From Combretum micranthum (taxonomy: Eukaryota; Streptophyta; Magnoliopsida; Myrtales; Combretaceae): a DNA stretch of 64,000 nucleotides. Every line of letters begins with the position of its first letter. The first letter of the stretch is position 1. Positions 48,447 through 60,254 of this stretch are shown here, in pieces. The stretch is from NCBI GenBank assembly GCA_024138025.1, contig JAMXBD010000968.1, positions 186,001 to 250,000 on the forward strand. The letters run 5' to 3'. The position numbers and the translations under genes were made by a program. Below the pieces are notes generated by a model. The model had not been told where the DNA came from. It ran no database searches and was given only the letters and a program-made list of their open reading frames with translations.

Positions 48447-50130
48447 TTAAGTAGAACTGCCCCAGGTTGTAAGTTAATGGCATGTTCAATACCTCGTTGT
48501 GGAGGCAAACCCTTAGGTAGCTCTTCAGGAAACACATCCATGAACTCCTCCAGCAACTCCTTTACATTAGAAGGCAACTGTTCTTACTCTCCAACCTCCA
48601 TCACAAACCTCATCTGTAATAAATATATAGGATTTTTCTCCTAGATCACCTTCTCCATCTCCTTCTGGCCCATAAATAAGGCCTTCTTCCTATTGGCCTT
48701 ATTGAGCTGCTTTTGAGCCTCTTGCACTTCGATCGGTGTCATTAGATGCAAAACAATCTTCCGACCACCTTTTTGGAACAAGTAGGTGTTCCTATAACCA
48801 TCATGCAATACCTTCCAATTAAACAACCAAGGTCTCCCTAGTAGTATGTGTGATGCACACATAAGGAGTATATCATAGACTACCTCATTGGAATATTTCT
48901 CTCCAATACTAGATGGAACCATATTTCGTTGGATAACATGCAAACCCCCCTACTCACTGAGCCAGTGAAGCTTATAGGGTTTAGGATGCAGGGTTGTGGG
49001 TAACTTCAATTTGTCTACTAAGGATACCACCACCACATTGGTATAGCTTCCCTCATCAATAATTAGAGCACAACAGTTGTCCTTCACCCTACAGGATATA
49101 TGGAAAAGATTTTCCCTCTGCTCCTTCTCAGTGGAAGGAAAAGTTGTCAAAAGACGCCTCAACACATTGATAGACAAGTATTGATCATTCCCTACATCAC
49201 CATGTACCTCAATACCCAAATCTTCATAGTACTCTTCCAACACTGCTGCAATATTGTCTAGTTCATTCTATCCCTTCTCTTCATCTTCACCCTCTAATTC
49301 GATAGCAGTCATTACCCTGCAGTTAGGACATTGTGTAGCCATATGTCCAAACCCTAAGCAATTAAAACACTTAATTTGGCGGGTCATTCCATCGGAAGAA
49401 CCAACAGTATCTCTTATACTCTAAACTCCCTGGATTTCCTTTCCTTTCTCTATACTATCCTTCTCCACTTTAGTACTCTCTACTGTAGAACCTTTTTGCA
49501 CAGATTTATCGGAAATCTAACTATCAGGTATAGTAGATTTAGTAGAGGAAACATACTTACTAGTTGGTGCTTTGTACGGATTAGAATGCCTCTGTCTCTC
49601 CACCTTCAGGGCTAGCTGTATGGCCTCGCCAAGGTGTCATACTACTGCAATTCTACTACGCAAGAGATCTCATATTTGAGACTAGACACGAATCATGCCA
49701 ATGTCTGCTCAAGTGGTTTTGTGACTCCACATCGAATTAACAACGTTTTAAACTCCTGAACGTATTCCTCCATGGTTTTGCCTCCTTGCCTTAAAGTTTG
49801 AAGGCGCATGAACAACTCATGTCGATAGTGCTCTGGAACAAACCTCCGCCTCAGAATCCGTTTCATCTCCTGCCAAGTCCAGATTTCAGCCCCTCCATCT
49901 CTCGGCCATGTGGCTAGTATGTTTTTCCACCATAACGTTGCATATCCAGTAAACTCCACTAATGCTAATCGAACCCTAGTGTGGTCATTTATATCATAGC
50001 ATTCAAATAGTCTTTCAGCCTTATCTTCCCAATCTAAATAATCATCTGCAGACCCTGCTCCAGCAAATGAGGGCATCTGCATCTTCACATACTCCAATCC
50101 ACGGGGTAGTTGAAACCCACAATGATCATA
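48447..50130 (-). pseudogene. CRM/Galadriel-like Ty3/gypsy gag and protease remnant
   Basis: This is the other part of the element interrupted at 37971. On the minus strand, gag is open over 50097-49693 (YLDWEDKAERLFECYD, then ATLWWKNIL and MKRILRRRFVPEHYRHELF). A classical zinc knuckle C-x2-C-x4-H-x4-C (CFNCLGFGHMATQC) lies at 49331-49371. The protease region follows at 49243-48643 (LIIDEGSYTNVV, where a DGGS-type turn is usual, and HILLGRPWLF). Several stops and frame changes break it. It leads into the RT at 37960. Confidence 0.85.
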
Positions 50131-50525
50131 GTCATCCTCATAATTATCGCCTCCTCCTTCGCGAAACTCCCCCTCATCAGCTTAATTCCGCCTTCCTCCA
50201 TGAGCTCCTGCTACTCTTTCCCTATGCGCATTAAGATTCGCCACTGGGTGTGCCTGTGGATTAGCTATAGGTTGTTATCGTCCCATCACCAATTATCCTA
50301 CCTGTGTGGTAAGATTAGTCATCATAATACCTAGTTCGTGTATTTGATCTTTTACATATCTCCCATCAGCTTCAATACAACAATCCTAAGCTCCACTAAC
50401 CCTACTATTACTATCATGCTCGCCAGTAGCATTCACATGTTGTTCGACATTATTCCTAACATAGAATTTCGATAATACAAAGCACAATTAAAACCTTAAA
50501 TGCAAACCGTAGCCTTTGAACCAAT

Positions 50526-50537
50526 GCTCTGATACCA
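50526..50537 (-). other. Primer binding site of CRM/Galadriel-like element
   Basis: On the minus strand it reads TGGTATCAGAGC, an exact match to the initiator-Met tRNA primer site, a few bases after the LTR end. Confidence 0.85.
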
Positions 50538-50543
50538 AAAAGA

Positions 50544-51325
50544 TGATATGCCTAGGAAGACAACCATTAAGCAATTGATCTCAAAGGAAAACTTTCACTC
50601 GCAAATACAATCTAATTCGAACTAAAATCGATATGAACGACACTATTTGTAGGATATCACACACCTAGAATAATCCGAACTGCACTCAAGCTAAATTGAT
50701 ATACCTTAAGACTTAACTGGAATGGGTTGTTTGCCACAATTACAAGGATTGATAAGAACTGAGTAACTCGCCACAAACTCTCAAGGAATTTGATAAGAGA
50801 TGTAAGGAGAGAAAAATTCTCAAAGTAATTCAATTTCAATCAACTAGGGTTCAACTACAAGAGAGTGAGTATTTATACGACTCCTCTTTAATGGAAAACT
50901 TGTAATTACAAGAAAATAACAAAATAAGTAACTAAAACTTGAAATAGAGTAAGCTGGCGTAAAGGATGGTAGCCTAAACTTGTAGGCCGCCAGCCTAGAA
51001 ATCATCGTCGCCGGCCTTTAATGGTAAGCCATCGGCCATGGGGCCGGCCTTGATTATAGGCTGCCATCCTTCATCTTCTAAGCCGCCATCCATCAAGAAA
51101 TCTCTAACTTGGTCTTGCTCTGCTTCACCTGATGTAATGTCCTGCTGTACTGATAGGTAAAATGTATTGAATGACTGGCTTCCATGCAACAAATACAAAG
51201 AATTGACCAAATGATCCTCATCGGTCTCCATATCATCAAATAATACCCAAGAGATTAGATTCTGCAATCCTCTAGCTCGAGCACTAGTAATTGGTCCTGG
51301 AACCTAGGTAGGTTGATTCCTATCA
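50544..51325 (-). repeat. 5' LTR of CRM/Galadriel-like element
   Basis: 782 bp. On the minus strand it starts TGATAGGAATC and ends GCATATCA. A TATA box on the minus strand (TATAAATACTC, about 50868-50878) lies downstream of GGCC-rich repeated boxes at 50950-51090. The same family recurs at 56360-57119. The matching 3' LTR is missing. Confidence 0.8.
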
Positions 51326-51331
51326 GAAACT

Positions 51332-51836
51332 TTGGAGGTTAAGTATGATGAAGTGGATTTAGCTTTGGTTTTATTGTGTTCTCTGCCTCCGTCTTATTCG
51401 ACCTTTAGTTACACCATATTATATAGTTGTGATTTTCTTACCATTGATGAGGTTTATGAAGCTATATGCTCCTTTGAAAAGATGAAGCTTCTTAAGGTTG
51501 GATCCGAGCCTAAAGTGGGGTCTTGTTATTCGTGGAAGGATGCAAGATCGCAATTTTGGTGGTAATACAAGGGCTAGATCAAAGTCTATAAATAAGGATA
51601 AAAGTTGCAGGTATTTTAAGAAGGAACGACACATCAAATTTGAGTATTATAAATTACAGAACAAGAACAAGAAAGCTATTGTGAATCAAAAGGCAAATCA
51701 ACCAGAAAAATCTAGTGAAGCTAATGTAGCAAAAGACAAAAGTAGTGGAGAACTTCTTATTACTTCTGATGATTCTAAAACAAGTGAGGAATGGATTATT
51801 GATTTTGGTTGCACTTTTCATATGTGTCCTAATTAG
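51332..51836 (+). pseudogene. Copia gag and protease start, remnant
   Basis: The gag part is open in 51332-51565 (LLCSLPPSYSTF and the ICSFEKMKLL helix). The zinc-knuckle area near 51605-51655 has lost Cys residues (CRYFKKERHIKFEYY). The frame changes at about 51500. The protease site reads WIIDFGCTFHMCP where DSGC is normal, a change of a catalytic-turn residue, and is followed by a stop at 51834. Confidence 0.75.
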
Positions 51837-51839
51837 AAC

Positions 51840-53100
51840 TGGTTTTCAACATGTGAAACGATATCTAATGGTGTCGTGTTGATGAGAAATAGTGCTCCTT
51901 GCAAGGTTGTAGGAATTGGTACAATTAAAATTAACATGTTCTATTGTATTGTCAAGACACTTGGTGATGTGAGACATGTGCCTAAACTAAAAAGAAATAT
52001 GATCTCTTTAAGTACTCTTGATTTAAAATGGTACGGGTACACTAGTGAAGGTGGTGTTCTAAAGATTAGTAAGGGTTCCCTTGTGATGATGAAGGGGCAG
52101 AAAGAGAATGCAAATTTGTATGTTTTGCAGGGTTCTATAGTTATAAGTGATGCAACCATCGCTTCCTCTTCCTTGTCAGATAGTGATGTTACCAAACTCT
52201 AGCACATGCACCTGAGGCATATGAGTGAAAAAGTTATGGCTAGTAAAAGAGGACTTCTTAATGAGCAAGGCATCAACAAACTGAAATTTTGTGAACACTG
52301 CATTTTTAGGAAGCAAAAGAGAGTCAAATTCACCACAGGTACTCATAACACGAAGGGCACACTTGATTACATATATTTTGATCTTTGGGGGCTATCTAGA
52401 GTGCCTTCTAGCGGAGGTACTAATTACATGCTAATAATCATTAACGACTTCTCCAAAAACGTTTGGGTATTCTTTCTGAAACAAAAGAATGATGTATTAC
52501 CTACATGTAAAGAGTGGAGAGATTATGATTGAGAAATAGACAAGGAAGCAAGTAAAACATCTTCGCACTAATAATGGTTTGGAATTTTGTTCAAATGAAT
52601 TTAATACTTTATGCAAGTTTGAAGGAATTGTGAGTCATTTGACAATTCCCAGTACTCACCAACAAAATGGTGTGGCAAATGGATGAATGGAAATATAATT
52701 GAGAAATTTCAATGTATGCACTCAAATGTTCATTTAACGAAGTCATTTTGGGCTGAACCGGCTTTACAGCATGTTTTCTAATTAATCTATCTCCCTCAAA
52801 CGCTATTGAGAAAAAGACTACATAAAAGGTATGGTCTGCTACTCCTGCTGATTATTCACATTTAAAGGTTTATGGATGTCCTGCATATGCTCATGTTAAT
52901 AATGGAAAACTACAGCCTAGATCGATAAACTGTACATTCCTTGATTATAAGTTTAGTGTTGAGAGATATAAGTTGTGGTGTCCATAATTAAAGAAAGTCA
53001 TAATTAGTAGAGATGTTATTTTTGATGAAACTATTATGTTACATGAATTACCTCTTAACACTTCATCTGATAAGGCTCAGTAGAAATCAAGCATGTAGGT
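51840..53100 (+). pseudogene. Copia protease end, GAG-pre-integrase and integrase remnant
   Basis: The open stretch 51876-52202 has VRHVPKLKRNMISLSTLDLK. The pre-integrase zinc region follows (H-x3-H and C-x2-C: FCEHCIFRKQKRVKF). The integrase core starts with DYIYFDLWGLSRVPS; later pieces keep the NGLEFC and HQQNGVAN stretches near 52570-52680. Several stops and frameshifts are present, including one at about 52500. Confidence 0.75.
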
Positions 53101-53359
53101 GGAGGTGGAGATTGATTTAGATTCTACATCAAAGCTTACTTCTCAGCCTAGACCAGAATTACAGGGTGGTATTGTTTCTACACCACTATCACAACAACAG
53201 TATTCCATTGCTAAAAATAGACTTAGGAGAGAAGTTAGGCTCCATAGAGATATGTTGAGGCTGATCTTGTTGCTTATGCTTTAAATGTAGCGAAGACATT
53301 GATTCCAATATGAAGCATTCTACTCACTCAGAGACAGTAAGTTGTGATGATAATAGTAA

Positions 53360-54300
53360 GTGGATGATTGCTATACAGGTGGAGATGGAATCACTTCATA
53401 AGAATGGTACATGGCATTTAGTGAAACTTCCTATAAGTAAGAAGACTGTTCATTGAAAATGGGTGTTCGAGAAACAAAAGAAGGTAAATTATACCTAAGT
53501 CAAAAGGGATACATTGAGAAAGTTCTTTATAGGTTTAATATGCAGGGTGCTAAGCCTGTTAGTACTCATTTAGCAGCTCATTTCAGACTTGCATTTGCTT
53601 TGTCTCCATAATTAGATGATGAGGTTGACTATATGTCACGAGTTCCATATTCTAGTGCAATAGGATCTCTTGTAGATATTATGGTTTGTACACATCTAGA
53701 TTTGTCATATGTAGTTAGTGCAGTCAGTAGATACATGGCAAATCCTGGTAAGAAATACTGGAAAGCAGTTCAGTCGATTTTCAGATACCTAAGAGGTATT
53801 ACTGAATTTTTTTTTTTTTTTTTACAATTTGGTAGAACTAGAGATGAAGTCATTGGATATGTTGATTCTGATTTCATCAGAGACTTGGAAAGAAGATCTC
53901 TTACAGGGTATATCTTTACCATTGGTGGTTGTGCTATTAGTTGGAAAGCTACTTTGCAAGCTATGGTTGCTCTGTGTACTACTGAAGTGGAGTATATGGC
54001 TATTACTAAGGCCTGTAAAGAAGCTATTTGGTTGAAAGGATTGTATGGTGAACTCAGTGATGACTTGAAGACTACTATAGTCTTTTGTGATAGTCAGTAT
54101 GCTATCTTTCTTATAAAGGATCAAATGTTTCATGAGAAGATAAAGCACATGATGTCCGATATTACTTTGTGCGTGATGTTATTGCTCGTGGTGATATTGA
54201 TGTGAGTAAAGTTAGTACTCATAATAATCCTGCTGATATGATGACCAAGTCACTTTCTATAGCCAAGTTTGAGCATTGCTTGGACTTGATTGGTGTTCTT
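53360..54300 (+). pseudogene. Copia reverse transcriptase (deleted core) and RNase H remnant
   Basis: The start of the RT (about 53360-53480) is followed at about 53480 by sequence that belongs near its end (QKGYIEKVLYRFNMQGAKPV). The palm with the catalytic YVDD box is missing. RNase H follows in an open frame 53633-54205 (VPYSSAIGSLVDIMVCTHLD, VIGYVDSDF, SLTGYIFTIGG, AISWKATLQAMVALCTTEVEY, FCDSQYAIFL). A T-run at 53805-53823 lies inside this frame and adds a Phe stretch. Confidence 0.8.
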
Positions 54301-54343
54301 TGTTGATTTAGCCCCTTTAAGGGTTTGTGAAAGAGGTGGAGAA

Positions 54344-54627
54344 TGTTTTTGTTTATATGTTGGAGTTTGGAGTTCGTGTTTTTGCTCCTGAATTCGTGTC
54401 AATGTAGAGATTATTGGAGATTATGACTTGAATCCAGTAACAGATCAAAGTTGTGAGCTTTGGAGTCAAGGCTATCGGCCTTGAAATAAAGGTTACCGGC
54501 CTGGAGAACTGGCCTTTACTCTTATGCATCTTTATACATATGTGTGTGTGTGTGTGTGTGTGTTTTGTTAGGTATTGTGGTATAATCATTTTTTGTGTTC
54601 TAACACACTTGTGCTTCTTCTTCAACA
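54344..54627 (+). repeat. Possible 3' LTR of copia remnant
   Basis: After the purine tract GAAAGAGGTGGAGA (54329-54342) the sequence starts TGTTTTTG, and AACA at about 54624-54627 could close it. GGCC boxes lie at 54475-54520, a TATA-like site near 54530, and a (TG)n run at 54540-54563. With no second LTR in the window the end is a guess. Confidence 0.45.
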
Positions 54628-55539
54628 TATAGTGAATTCTCTATCCTCTATTTATGGTTTTTCCCATTAAGGGTTTTCCATGTAAATCTATATGTGTGCT
54701 TTACGTTTAGTGTCATTATTCTTCATGTCTATTTATAAAACAAGCCATTATTAATTTTCAAATTCTCTTAATTTAATTTCGTAGAAATATTGATGATTCT
54801 TATTTGTTAATTCCTATTTGGTATTCCATTTTCTCAATTGTGATTCATGCATTATAGTTTAGGCTTTGATACATGTAACTATCCATGTTGCTAGTAACTA
54901 TTTGATCATTTTGTTTATTAAAGATTTCTTATCTTTAGGTTATGTTTTCTAATATTCTTATCTTTTCTTATAATCTCATCATCATATTATAAAATCTATG
55001 TAAGAAAATGTAGAAAGGATTAAGTTTGGGGAACTTACATATTATAGTGCACCTTTTGACTTCTTCCTCTCCTATTGCACCAAAGAGTTTTCTTTTGGAA
55101 AAAGGTGAGAAAATGTGACATTTGCATGCATGAAATAGCAACGTAATTAATTTTTAGGAATTTCTTTTTTGTTTATGTTGTTGTGTTTCTATGTTTTCAT
55201 GAGATAAAATCGAAATAAATACATGAACAAAAATAGCCCTTCAATATCACACATGAACAATGAATGAATTGTTAAACACTCTCTAGTGTCTAAAAGAATC
55301 AAGAGATTCAATTAACATACTCATTGTAATCTATAAAAAGATTGATAAGAACACATATATAAAAAAAAAATCCTAGAATATGTAATAACACTCCATAACA
55401 AATATATGTATATATAACACAATAATCATTGATATACTTCTTAGTAAGAACATTAGTCTTGGGAATGAATTTCATATCCACTAAAAAATTAAAACATAAC
55501 TAACGATAGGAAGGAGGCATTCAAGATACAAATTGAGAA
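54628..55539. other. AT-rich spacer, nothing recognised
   Basis: No gene or element could be read in this AT-rich stretch. Confidence 0.6.
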
Positions 55540-55925
55540 TCTATTTTATCTTGTTGAGCTGTCCAATATATGCTTCTCTTCTTATTTTAAAGAAATAACC
55601 ATGAACAAAAGAGGACAATAATTCTAAAATTTGGTTCACAAGATATAGAAGTCGCCAATTGTATGTCCCTATGTGTTAAATAAATCATATTGCAATCCTA
55701 CTATTAGATTTGATCATAATTCTTGACCAATCTTTGTCTTGTGCCATTTTTCAAGCCTTTCAAAATTATAGAAATCTTCACCATTTTTGTTTATGTATAA
55801 GATTTTGTTAAAGCATAAAGTAAATTGCCTCTATTTCTTACAGTTACTCTAGTTCCACCTCAACTCCCATTAGATTCAAAGATACCATTGCAATTCAATT
55901 TGATTATTGCATTGGGGAGCTATAC
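55540..55925 (-). pseudogene. RNase H-like (RVT_3) remnant
   Basis: On the minus strand, pieces read IIKLNCNGIFESNGS, then a gap, then KMAQDKDWSRIMIKSNSRIAI, then a GDFYIL segment. These fit the order of the plant RNase H-like domain (RVT_3) found in LINE-derived and host-like genes: a first strand with Asp, a helix LKGL.A, a second strand with Asp, and so on. Here the first strand keeps N-C-N in place of the usual catalytic D, and IKSNS replaces IESDS, so catalytic residues are lost. At least two frameshifts are present. Long decayed. Confidence 0.5.
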
Positions 55926-56342
55926 CACCGATTCTTGAAATGTCTAAAATCAACTACAACTCCATTAATTATTCCATGACACTCTACTACATAATAATGG
56001 ATGTTGTTGTCTATAGATTTCTATTCCAACTAGGAAGCTTTAACTATTTAGATTTTTATTACATATTTGGTAATGAAGATTGAAACAATCTGAGGCTCTC
56101 TCTTTCCATTATGAAATGATCCAAAAACCATGTATAAAATTTAAAATTTGAAATATAATGGCTGGACAATAATGAGGAATTTAAACAAGAGGATAAATGA
56201 AAATAATTAGTAGATTGGGTAAAATGAAGTTTTGAATTGGCTGAATAATAGATGTAGGTCAGAAAAATCTACTCAATAAATGCTCAATGGAGATGGATGG
56301 ATGAGATTGTATCATGTGGGATGTGCCAAAAACACCAGATCT

Positions 56343-56354
56343 GCTCTGATACCA
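56343..56354 (-). other. Primer binding site beside second LTR
   Basis: The minus strand reads TGGTATCAGAGC, identical to the initiator-Met tRNA primer site, a few bases after the LTR end at 56360. No gag follows to its left. Confidence 0.8.
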
Positions 56355-56359
56355 AATTA

Positions 56360-57119
56360 TGATATGCCTAGAACCTTAGACACAGTGATCTCAAATGGGC
56401 ACGCAGTAGATCTCACAAATCGAATGTTCAAACAAAATAAAAATTCTATTTGTTTATGGCTTTTGTGTTTAATATGATCGATGTTGATATGGATATGACG
56501 CACCAAATCAACTCAAAATATACTCACTCTCATTTGATATTACACATAAACAAGAAGAAGTGGTTTGTTTGCCACAATCTAAACATTGAAAAGAATAGGT
56601 GTTCACCACGATCACAAGGATCGATCAAAACAGGATCTTGCCACAATCAAACAATTGAGTGATAAGAGAAATAGAGAGAAAATTCTCAGTAAGGTTTCAT
56701 TCACATCTAAAAACTTCAGAGTCTATTACATAAAAGGGAATTTATATTAACACTCTTTAAACAAGGCAAAAACTATTAAAAACTAGTAAAAATAATAATA
56801 GATATTTCGGCCAAATGCATAAGTTGTCGGCCTAAAAAGTAAGATGGCGGCTTATAATTAAAGGATGACGGCCTAAATTAAAGGATGGCAGCCTAAGTGG
56901 CAACCTACATGCCATGACACTCTAATCTTCATTTTCTCGTCCTTCTGAAGCACTGACACGTGTAGTTTATTGAAGTCATAATATATGGATGGAACATCAA
57001 CCAAATTAGCTTCTTTTGAGTCCAAGTTGTCTAACAAAACTCGCATGGCAAGATTCTGTAATCCTCGAGCTCGGCCTCTAGTGATCGGTCTTGTAATCCG
57101 ATTGACTTGATTCCCATCA
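56360..57119 (-). repeat. LTR of the same family as 50544-51325
   Basis: 760 bp. It shares with 50544-51325 the ends TGATATGCCTAG and GATTCC(C/T)ATCA, the GGTTTGTTTGCCACAA-type block, the AAGAGAAATAGAGAGAAAATTCTC block and the GGC-rich boxes before the TATA. It keeps a primer site but no internal region, so it is a truncated insertion. Confidence 0.8.
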
Positions 57120-58925
57120 ATGTGGCACTCTATAGGGAACCCTACAAACATTAAACCCTAGCCCCATATAAATACCCTTTATTTTCTACCATTGTCTTTT
57201 TAGGAAACCTATTACAACCCTAATGTAAGAACCCTAGACTCTAGCCTTCATTTAAATGCTAACTAAGTAAGGTCAAGGAATGATTAGCACTTATCAACTG
57301 AGATTATTTATTTCATAAGAGGAAATGTGGACAATGAAGACAAATTAAGAGAATAAGGAGTACAAGAAACTCAGAGAAATTTGTGATAAGGTAAGTGTGA
57401 GGACTTTAAGGGTCAAAACATAAAGGTTATGATGTTTTAGATGTAGTTTCTGACTTTGTGATGTTGGTAAGAAGTGAAGGTAGTGAGAAAGTTGAATTTT
57501 GAGGTGTTTCAAGCTTTGGAGTACCACTTTACTACAACAACAAGGTAAGACATACAATTAACTCTAGCTCTATGAATATGTGATAATGAGGAGATAAGAT
57601 GAGTTTGAAAACGTTGAAAAGGAAAATGAGCATGTTGGTTTTAGTTGGATTCTTGCTGGAAATTAACTTGAGAAGAAATGAATGTTGCTATGTGTCTAAA
57701 GATTATTAATAAGATTAAGGATTGAGCAGCGAGTGATGTTATTGCCATTATAATAAGTTAAGTGAAGGATTGCATATGAAATGTTTTAGAAATTTGAAAG
57801 AGATCATGATATCATGGTAGTTGCTGTCAAACATAGATGATTTAGGCTTTGAACTTGGATTAATCATGTTTTGGCATGCTAGAGATTAATGCGGTTGAGT
57901 TTAGGCATAAACAGGGTCTTCTGATACCTTTAAGATCACTAAAATTTGACGAAAGGCATGTACTGACAGAAATGATAAGTTTAGTCATGAAATACACTAA
58001 ACCAAGAAGAGCACGATGGGAACACGACACCTTGCTTCTCTCGAACCCTCAAATGCAAAGGAAAACATAAAACTCAGAAAAGCACGATAGAAACATGGCG
58101 TTGTGTTTCCCATCGTGCTCTTCTCTGTACCCAACAATGCGAAGAAGCACTAGAGAACACGAGGGGATACACGAAGTCATGTATTAGCCATGGTTCTCAC
58201 TAGCATAAATAATGTCTTGAACCCAAAACAGCTCGGGAAAAATACGGTACGGTGTTTCCCACCTTGCTTCCCTATGGATCCCAAACAAAGAAGGAATACG
58301 CCCCCACCTTACCCCGCCACCCCCTGCCCCCCCAGGGCCATGCTTTGAAGCACGAGGTGATGCATCCCCCCATGCATTGGCCATGGTTCCCTTTTTTCTC
58401 TAATCCCTCTTCAAATTAAACAAAACTTTATCTAATTTCTTCCTTAGACTTAATTAACCTTCTAAGTATGATCTTAAGGTAGAATGCAATACAACCTAAA
58501 CATACTAAACAAAATCAAGGAGTTAAAGAGTTAATCATGAACTAATTTCATTTTCAATTATGAAAAGTTATTGAACTTCGAGTTTAGAAAAACATAATTG
58601 ATTTAAATTGAAAAAACAAGTATGCAGTAATTGTGTGTTGCTTGCTAAAATAGTATTAATAATTGGACTAAGAATTTAACTTAGCTTAATTGAGTGTTGA
58701 TTGCTTCTTGGCTACTTACTCAAGGAGTGGCACCTCCGAATTGGATTGCGAGCCTGATTGCAACTTTGAGATGATGTGGTAGTTGATTGGCGCTTAGGCA
58801 CCCATGGATGCGTGGTTGGGCTTGGTGGGTAGTTTATAGGAAAATTTCTGAGATCGAGCGGCTAATTAGGAGCTGGTACGAAGTTGTAACAAGTTATATG
58901 ACATGGTGGAATCCCATATAAAAAG
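57120..58925. other. Spacer with GC-rich repeat island
   Basis: No gene is supported. About 58000-58390 is richer in G and C and has repeated AGCACGAT and TTTCCCA words. It includes an inverted repeat with arms at 58007-58028 and 58100-58122. The stretch may come from an LTR. Confidence 0.5.
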
Positions 58926-60245
58926 TTACAATGGACTATGCTCGTTGGTGATAATTCATGAAATACTAAAAAGTTGAAGGTGTATTTAATATTCCAAAGG
59001 GCATAGCAATGAATTCATAATGCTCATCATGAGTTTGGAATGTTTTTTTTTGGGATATCATTAAGATACATCCTTATTTGATGATATCCATTTCTTAAAT
59101 CCATTTTGGAAAACATTGTAGCTCCCCCCAATTTGTCCAATAACTCATCAATTGTGGTATAGGAAATTTATCTTGGACCATTGCTTGATTAAGTGCTCTG
59201 TAATCTACACAAAAGCGCCATGAACCGACCTTTTTCTTAACTAATAATACTAGTGAAGAAAAATGATTCATGCTTGGGCAAATTACCCATGATTCCAACA
59301 TTTGCTTAACCAACTTTTCTATTTTTGTTTTCTAAAAGTAAGGATATTGATACGGTCGTACCTTAACTATTTGCCCCTCATTCTTGAGTGAATATGGTGC
59401 TGAACTTCTCTTAATGGTGGCAATGATGAGGGGGTAGCAAATACATTGTTGAATTTGCCCAATAATGCTTCCAAAGCATCATTGTTGATGGTACAACTCG
59501 ATGACTAATCCTCTTAAGCCACAATATTAAAAAAAAAAAAAAACAAGCTACCTCATTAGTTTTCACCACATGCATCAACTATTTTAAACTATTGGGACAA
59601 ACTATTTTGTCATCCCAGTTAAATTGCATCATCAGTTTAGAATAGTCTAAGGTAACAGGACCCAATCTGGTCAACCATTGGATGCCTAGTACTACTTCAA
59701 CTCCCTACATTGGTAAGACATAAAAATCTTCCAAAAAGTAACCTCTTGCTATTTCATGCAATATTTTGACAAACCCTTGTACATATAAGTTTGTCATCAT
59801 TTCCAATCAAGACTGAGAATTCAAAAACAACCTAAATTTGAAAATTTAATCTTTAAGCAACAATTTCTTGAATAAAATTGTGGATACTCTTAGAATTGAC
59901 AAGCACATTCACAAAATTCCTTTTACTTGACCCTATAACCTTAAGGTTTTAGGTACCATTGCTCCTAACAAAGCATGGTAACTGATTTCAGCTTCATTTA
60001 GTACCTTACCAGCATCTGTCAAATCCTCATCCTATTAATCACATTCAAGAAAGGTATCCTTCTCTTAATCTGGATGTATCATCAACAAGAACTTTGATTT
60101 ACAAGCATGGCCTTTATGATATTTATCATCACAGTTATAGCATAGACCCTTTTCATGGCGCATTGCTAGTTATGGTGGTGCCATTTTCTTAATAGGCAAT
60201 GATTTCTTTGCAGTTTTGTTGTCTTGGTTTCCCTTTGTACTTAAA
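58926..60245 (-). pseudogene. Ty3/gypsy gag-pol remnant
   Basis: On the minus strand the order is a gag zinc knuckle at about 60175-60105 (GLCYNCDDKYHKGHAC), a protease-like stretch at about 59925-59600 (HNFIQEIVA, then LIGNDDKLICTR), RT pieces at 59313-59095 (LVLLVKKKVGSWRFCVDYRA, then [11 protein letters not shown]) and HYEFIAMPFGILNTPSTF near 59030-58975. This order is Ty3/gypsy. There are many stops and an interruption around 59100. The gag upstream of the knuckle and everything after the RT palm are missing. Confidence 0.7.
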
Positions 60246-60254
60246 CCTACTAGA

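Larger units (their letters stand above)
51326..54627 (+). mobile_element. Ty1/copia element, Tork-like, truncated
   Basis: On the plus strand the order is gag, protease, integrase, reverse transcriptase remnant, RNase H, polypurine tract, possible 3' LTR. This is the copia order, with integrase before reverse transcriptase. The wording resembles the Tork/TNT1-94 group. The left edge lies directly on the end of the gypsy LTR at 51325, so the 5' LTR and the start of gag are missing. Stops, frameshifts and a large loss in the RT make it inactive. Confidence 0.8.
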
